Assembly: GCA_003526845.1 (NCBI GenBank)
Contig: DPVM01000005.1
Coordinates: 276,018-295,241 of the forward strand
From: Oscillospiraceae bacterium
GTDB taxonomy: Bacteria; Bacillota; Clostridia; Oscillospirales; Acutalibacteraceae
DNA length: 19,224 nucleotides
Reading direction: 5' to 3'
In this document: piece by piece, positions 17,001 to 19,224 of the stretch
Numbering within the stretch: the first letter of the stretch is position 1
How the letters are laid out: each line of letters begins with the position of its first letter
Notes under the pieces: model-generated
Told to the model about the DNA's origin: nothing
What the model saw: the letters and a program-made list of their open reading frames with translations, nothing else
The model's database searches: none
Translations under genes and position numbers: made by a program

Positions 17001-17281
17001 ATATTTACATCTCCGTTTTCGTATGCCGAGCCTGATACAAACCATCTGCCGTTTTCAATCTGTTTTTTAATTTCTTCAAATACCTGCGGATAATATTCCT
17101 CAATCAGTTCGTATCTGAAAGCACCCTCGAGATTAAAGTTATAGTTGGGGTACTTTTCAATCAAATCAAGATTTTTCTCAAAGGTGTCAGGCAAAAATTC
17201 ATTAATGGTTTTCGGCAGTTCCCAACGCCAAACAGTGTCAAGGTGTGCTGTCGCCACCGTAAAAATTTTGTTTTCAGCCAT
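14021..17281 (-). CDS. Alpha-mannosidase, glycoside hydrolase family 38
   Basis: The 1086-residue protein has no signal peptide or membrane helix, so it should act in the cytoplasm on imported mannosides. GH38 enzymes are retaining, metal-dependent (usually zinc) alpha-mannosidases. The expected metal ligands and nucleophile are visible: AHLDTVW (H13, D15), FLPDCFGFGWALP with D126 at the nucleophile position, MRSHGAGGYTSR with H284, and HQFHDDIPGTS (339-349), the common GH38 HD-x-x-PG-x-S block. A beta-rich C-terminal half of several hundred residues follows, as in the family. Substrate linkage cannot be read from sequence. The start sits 11 bases after the stop of the preceding small gene, with the AAGGAA Shine-Dalgarno overlapping that stop, so the two are translationally coupled. 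A strong terminator follows. Confidence 0.93.
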   Translation of the reverse strand: MAENKIFTVATAHLDTVWRWELPKTINEFLPDTFEKNLDLIEKYPNYNFNLEGAFRYELIEEYYPQVFEEIKKQIENGRWFVSGSAYENGDVNIPSPEALFRNFLYGNGYFKKKFGKTSTDIFLPDCFGFGWALPTIARHSGLNGFSTQKLGWGGAYQRPFDIGIWRGVDGSEIYASLNPLSYRYKFDGDVRGDLEIISKIADNGINYGLPWTMNYYGTGDWGGAPTEASAKSVDESVKANETNNETKVYSAQSDAIFNELEKLPDADKKGLPIWDNELVMRSHGAGGYTSRCMSKRLNAQNEILADICERACATANLLTSYKYPQEIIDKAWKRVIQHQFHDDIPGTSTMLQYNDSWNDYFVSLSQFQTEYEGAVGAIANELDTSWCKECAVIVNNPVAAKRKGAVEATVKLNHNARCIKVVDKSGKEVPSQIVAKQGKTLKIVFIANVDSVGYKVYDVQVADKKYGKATDLKVTEHTLENAKYRVVFNKNGDIATIIDKKLKMQILSKPIKLAAMHDIGMLNYPSWEMRKEDIDGEPYAYANTPEFEIVENGAARIAIKVSRHIESSRIEQVVSLENSGETIRVDNFIDWQERRTMLKAQFPFACENEKATYDLGLGYIQRPTNSENLYEVPAQKWADLSDEYERFGVSIFSDCKYGWDKPNENTLRLTCLHTPAGAFTKDARQDLQDIGRNIFSFGICSHKGALSSLTESESELFNEKMVAFQTSSRREGKYDDISLLKISSSGVAVRAIKKAQDDDSIVIRVNEMSGKAHKNVCVTMLGEIKTAEEILASEEHKGDVKADGDSFTFNINPFEVKSFKIMLNIEKNKAKENFKKLDLEYNSCGITSDNYKVNTILQGSGCSLPDELIPESYTVKGITFRMPKVSMDKNILIPREQEIDIPKGSTKLYILASGTIGDREITLFTDNKERKINIYAMTEHYAQWDMAGLQQSARINDAPIGFEFTHTHHPEGNIANGKAYFYLYEIDVRNCKKLILPEENRVAILAMTAVKKFSNTHLATRLIDTVDEEYKFGDIPPIDKIIDKADFVTIRAGKIQDQYIGGKGKGFKRDNIIANIIRSYTKSEW

Positions 17282-17292
17282 TGCTAAATTCC

Positions 17293-17511
17293 TTATTTCT
17301 CAATGATTTCGTATGTAAATTCGTATTTCTCCTGCAAAGCCTTCACCTTGTCCTCGTTGTCTTCGATAAAGGTCGGTGAATAAACGCTTTTGCCATCTAC
17401 GGAATAGTCTTTAACAATCTTGTTGAGCTCGTCCCAAGCTTCTTTTTCCTGTGGGTATCCGTCCTCAAATTTAATTAAAAATTCCTTGTGCTTTGGTATT
17501 CTTACCTTCAT
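17293..17511 (-). CDS. Uncharacterised 72-residue protein coupled to the alpha-mannosidase
   Basis: I do not recognise a family. The protein is short, charged and soluble, with no signal peptide, membrane helix or Cys/His metal site. It begins MKVRIPKHKEFLIKF, has an acidic helical-looking middle (EKEAWDELNKIVKDY) and ends in KALQEKYEFTYEIIEK. I chose the ATG at 17511 over an in-frame TTG at 17529 because AAAGGA lies between them at a workable distance and the upstream codons overlap that site. A promoter lies just upstream and the mannosidase starts 11 bases downstream, so it is the first gene of that transcript. A role connected with the mannosidase (regulator, chaperone or unrelated leader protein) is only inferred from linkage. 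Confidence 0.7.
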   Translation of the reverse strand: MKVRIPKHKEFLIKFEDGYPQEKEAWDELNKIVKDYSVDGKSVYSPTFIEDNEDKVKALQEKYEFTYEIIEK

Positions 17512-17541
17512 AATTATGTTTCCTTTCAAAGTAATGTAATT

Positions 17542-17570
17542 ATTATATATTTAAAACCATACTATTGCAA
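17542..17570 (-). promoter_or_regulatory. Promoter for the small gene and alpha-mannosidase
   Basis: On the - strand TTGCAA (17570-17565) and TATAAT (17547-17542) are separated by 17 bases, a near-consensus sigma-A promoter. The -35 box lies just upstream of, and the spacer covers, the glycerate kinase stop codon (17564-17562). Transcription would begin near 17535, about 24 bases before the small gene. No terminator lies between glycerate kinase and this gene, so read-through can add to this promoter. Confidence 0.7.
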
Positions 17571-18626
17571 TACATATTTTGCTTTTTGCTCAAGTATTTG
17601 CGCCGCATTTCCAATAGCCTCGTCGTCGCTTGTGTTTTCGTCAACAAGGCTTATCATCTTGTCACCGAGGCTGACATTTTCAATTTTGCCGCTTATAACC
17701 GTGCATTTTGTGCCGTGCTTTTTGCAAAGCTCGCTGATTTTATACGGCAGTTTGCCCATCAGTGTCTGGCTGTCCGTTTTGCCTTCACCGGTGATAACAA
17801 GGTCAGCGTTGGCGATTTTATCTTCAAGGTGAGCATACTCGCTCAAAATATCAAAGCCGGATTTTATTTCACCGCCGTATATTGCATATAATCCGCCGCA
17901 CAGTCCGCCTGCCGCACCTGCGCCCTTTATTTTGCTTATGTCACTCGGAAAAAATTCATTCAGCCTTTGCAATCCCTCGTCAAGTTCTTCAATTTGTGTT
18001 TTGTTTGCGCCTTTTTGACCTGCAAAAACATATGCCGCTCCGTTTTTGCCGAAAAATTCGTTTTCAACATCACAAGCGTATGTCAAGTCAATTGGCTTTA
18101 CACAATCTTTGAATTTCGTTCCGAAAATATAGTTTAAATCGCCGGATTTCGGAATGTCGATCAACTTTTGATTTTCGTCATAAAATTTTGCACCGAGTGC
18201 CGCAAGCGCACCTATTCCTCCGTCGGAGCAACCTGTTCCGCCAAGACCGAGTATAATTTTTGTGAAACCCTTTGATACTGCGGATTTTATAAGTTCTCCT
18301 GTGCCATAGCTCGTGCTTGCCATAACTGCTTTTCGCGGTTGTAATCCACTTGCCGTTGCCGCGTCAATTACAGCCGTGTCGCCAAACACCGTGTATTCGC
18401 AGTCGATTACCCGACCGTATATGTCATGGACTTTGCTGTAAAGTGAACTGCCATTACAAATTTCTCTCATACATTCGGCAAATCCTTCGCCGCCGTCGGC
18501 AAAGGGGAGCGCTTCAATTTCAATATCCGACTCACTGTTTTTCAAGATTCCGTTTTTGATACATTCACATACCTCTTTTGATGAAAGTGTGCCCTTGTAT
18601 GAATCCGGAACGATAAGTATTTTCAT
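17562..18626 (-). CDS. Glycerate 2-kinase (GlxK/GarK family)
   Basis: The 354-residue cytoplasmic kinase phosphorylates glycerate with ATP; the GarK/GlxK family forms 2-phosphoglycerate, feeding glycolysis. Family motifs are an N-terminal ILIVPDSYKGTLSS, FADGGEGFAE (about 48-57), GLGGTGCSDGG near the middle, ACDVENEFFGKNGAA, GAGAAGGLCGG, SGFDIL, and near the C-terminus DLVITGEGKTDSQTLMGKLP. The start at 18626 is preferred over an in-frame codon 45 bases upstream because AAAGGTGAT lies directly ahead of it, the upstream codons are poor (KGQIKYDTIAKVIN), and family proteins begin at MKI-x-(V/I)-x-PDS. It is slightly shorter than the usual 370-380 residues, but no core motif is missing. It is first of three - strand genes. 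Confidence 0.93.
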   Translation of the reverse strand: MKILIVPDSYKGTLSSKEVCECIKNGILKNSESDIEIEALPFADGGEGFAECMREICNGSSLYSKVHDIYGRVIDCEYTVFGDTAVIDAATASGLQPRKAVMASTSYGTGELIKSAVSKGFTKIILGLGGTGCSDGGIGALAALGAKFYDENQKLIDIPKSGDLNYIFGTKFKDCVKPIDLTYACDVENEFFGKNGAAYVFAGQKGANKTQIEELDEGLQRLNEFFPSDISKIKGAGAAGGLCGGLYAIYGGEIKSGFDILSEYAHLEDKIANADLVITGEGKTDSQTLMGKLPYKISELCKKHGTKCTVISGKIENVSLGDKMISLVDENTSDDEAIGNAAQILEQKAKYVLQ

Positions 18627-18744
18627 ATTAATCACCTTTGCTATTGTATCATATTTTATTTGTCCCTTCAAGAATTTCTGATTTTATAAGCATCTCTACA
18701 TGTTTTGTCTGTACTTAGCACTATTTGTATCATAATGACAAAAA

Positions 18745-18773
18745 AATATAAATTAATTATAAATTTTTGGCAA
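18745..18773 (-). promoter_or_regulatory. Candidate promoter for glycerate kinase
   Basis: On the - strand TTGCCA (18773-18768) and TATATT (18750-18745) have a 17-base spacer, giving a leader of about 110 bases before the ATG at 18626. A second candidate, TTGAAG (18671-18666) with TACAAT (18648-18643) and a 17-base spacer plus an extended TGA, lies so close that transcription would begin inside the ribosome binding site, so it is less likely. Confidence 0.45.
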
Positions 18774-18788
18774 TATTTAATTTTCTAC

Positions 18789-18817
18789 TTGACAATTCAC
18801 TTCCTTTATTGTATCAT
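18789..18817 (+). promoter_or_regulatory. Sigma-A-type promoter facing away from glycerate kinase
   Basis: A perfect TTGACA -35 (18789-18794) and TATCAT -10 (18812-18817) are separated by 17 bases on the + strand, predicting transcription from about 18824. No coding sequence follows on this strand before the tRNA promoter, which suggests a non-coding transcript. Confidence 0.55.
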
Positions 18818-18822
18818 TTTAT

Positions 18823-19090
18823 TGTTGAATGTGATACGGAATCCATGTTCAACATAAATCTTATTTTTTTATTTTTCTTCCGGTTAGCAGGTCAGGGCAA
18901 TCGGAAAAAGTGCTGCTCTTTCTCATTATCATTTGGGTAGCGATGCTGTGTTTCTCACGGTAGCAAATTACTGGCCACGAATAGGCAGACTTTGCAGAAA
19001 TGTTAGTTGCAGTTTGACATTTTATGTGAAGCCGCACCATGTGTGCGAGAGGGTGGATCCTCATTCTGAGGACTCATCCTCTTTGCTGAT
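18823..19090 (+). ncRNA. Candidate structured non-coding RNA of unknown family
   Basis: This is the main gene-free part of the interval between glycerate kinase and the tRNA. Downstream of a good promoter it contains a series of stem-loops: TGTTGAA/TTCAACA (18823-18829 with 18848-18854), TTCCG/CGGAA with flanking pairs (18874-18910), CTGTG/CACGG (18946-18960), a two-part stem GCAAA/TTTGC enclosing CT-GCC/GGC-AG (18963-18995), CGCAC/GTGCG (19033-19047), and immediately beside it a 16-pair stem with one mismatch (19047-19063 with 19067-19083, loop TTC). Within the last stem, GAGGA/TCCTC (19068-19072 with 19077-19081) can form an alternative smaller hairpin followed by TTT. I recognise no known RNA class (not RNase P, tmRNA, SRP RNA or a common riboswitch). 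The 3' end is not clearly defined. Confidence 0.33.
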
Positions 19091-19146
19091 TTTAGGACAA
19101 ATTTCACTGTTTTTACCGGCTTTTTTAATTAATGTTCAATTAATGC

Positions 19147-19174
19147 TTGACATTTCGATTTTATCTGTTATAAT
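19147..19174 (+). promoter_or_regulatory. Strong promoter for the initiator tRNA gene
   Basis: Perfect consensus boxes TTGACA (19147-19152) and TATAAT (19169-19174) with a 16-base spacer predict transcription from about 19181. A GCACT-TGGTT-AGTGC stem-loop (19181-19195) forms the first part of the leader, 12 bases before the tRNA. Just upstream, AATTAATG is directly repeated around TTC within 19125-19150. Confidence 0.85.
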
Positions 19175-19207
19175 AATATAGCACTTGGTTAGTGCGCAAC
19201 TGAATAT

Positions 19208-19224
19208 CGCGGGGTAGAGCAGTT
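19208..19224 (+). tRNA. Initiator tRNA-Met (CAT), 3' part beyond the window
   Basis: The last 17 bases, CGCGGGGTAGAGCAGTT, match the 5' end of bacterial initiator tRNA-Met: acceptor strand CGCGGGG, whose first C is the unpaired C1 typical of initiators, then TA and the D-arm start GAGCAGTT. The anticodon is not visible, so the identity rests on this 5' sequence and on the strong promoter directly upstream. Confidence 0.8.

Larger units (their letters stand above)
18644..18817 (+). repeat. Three direct copies of TTGTATCAT
   Basis: TTGTATCAT occurs at 18644-18652, 18725-18733 and 18809-18817, spaced 81 and 84 bases apart (about eight helical turns), each within a similar context (TAT-T-TGTATCAT-A/T). 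The first and third copies overlap putative -10 boxes of opposite-facing promoters, and the middle one forms part of an imperfect palindrome (TTTGTATCAT-AATGACAAA). This could be an operator set shared by the divergent transcripts or a coincidence of AT-rich promoter elements. Confidence 0.4.

Noticed and set aside
18861..19064. A 67-codon - strand open frame starting MRIHPLAHMVRLH in the glycerate kinase-tRNA interval, with an overlapping + strand frame at 18933-19181.
   Set aside because: No good ribosome binding site, unusual composition, no recognised family, and it overlaps strong RNA hairpins. More likely an incidental frame across a structured or non-coding element.
19048..19086. AGAGGGTGGATCC followed by a competing GAGGA/TCCTC hairpin resembles a T-box antiterminator/terminator pair.
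   Set aside because: The sequence lacks the rest of the T-box consensus (ACCGCG), I see no Stem I or specifier features upstream, the tRNA-pairing bases are opposite paired bases rather than bulged, and the downstream gene is a tRNA with its own promoter.
1..19224. CRISPR arrays, insertion sequences, prophage or defence genes.
   Set aside because: No regularly spaced repeats, transposase, integrase or phage-type genes were seen; apart from the short intergenic repeats listed, the window is housekeeping and carbohydrate metabolism.

Overview
The window reads as a chromosomal segment of a low-to-middle GC member of the Bacillota, class Clostridia, most likely an Oscillospiraceae/Ruminococcaceae-type gut anaerobe. 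The evidence is the gene content and order (rsmH, ftsL, a PASTA-bearing class B PBP, murE, murF, mraY, ftsW, murG, murA, divIB, ftsZ), Shine-Dalgarno sites of the AGGAGG/AGGTGA type, and a MurE carrying the DNPR motif of meso-diaminopimelate-adding enzymes. The family-level placement is inference.

Positions 1-13752 (+ strand) are a division and cell wall (dcw) cluster. It opens inside rsmH, whose 5' end lies outside the window, and runs with short gaps or small overlaps to divIB. A 217-base gap with its own promoter then leads to ftsZ, which ends at an intrinsic terminator. The genes supply the cytoplasmic steps (MurA, MurE, MurF), the lipid-linked steps (MraY, MurG), the septal polymerase and crosslinker (FtsW, PBP2B/SpoVD-like) and the divisome scaffold (FtsL, DivIB, FtsZ). 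murD, murC and ftsA, often found in such clusters, are absent from this stretch. FtsW and DivIB share an LEPPK-x-YR motif in their long basic cytoplasmic tails.

Positions 13753-13958 are a non-coding island between two hairpin terminators. It holds one perfect and several near-perfect DnaA boxes in one orientation, plus three copies of the 9-mer TGTAAAGTG, and is the most unusual piece of non-coding DNA here.

Positions 13959-18626 (- strand) hold a metabolic group: glycerate 2-kinase, an unrecognised 72-residue protein, and a cytoplasmic GH38 alpha-mannosidase. The small gene and the mannosidase are tightly coupled and have their own promoter, which overlaps the end of the kinase gene.

Positions 18627-19224 contain no convincing protein gene. 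They hold divergent promoters, a triplicated TTGTATCAT motif, a run of hairpins downstream of a good promoter (a candidate structured RNA), and finally a strong promoter driving an initiator tRNA-Met gene cut off by the window end.
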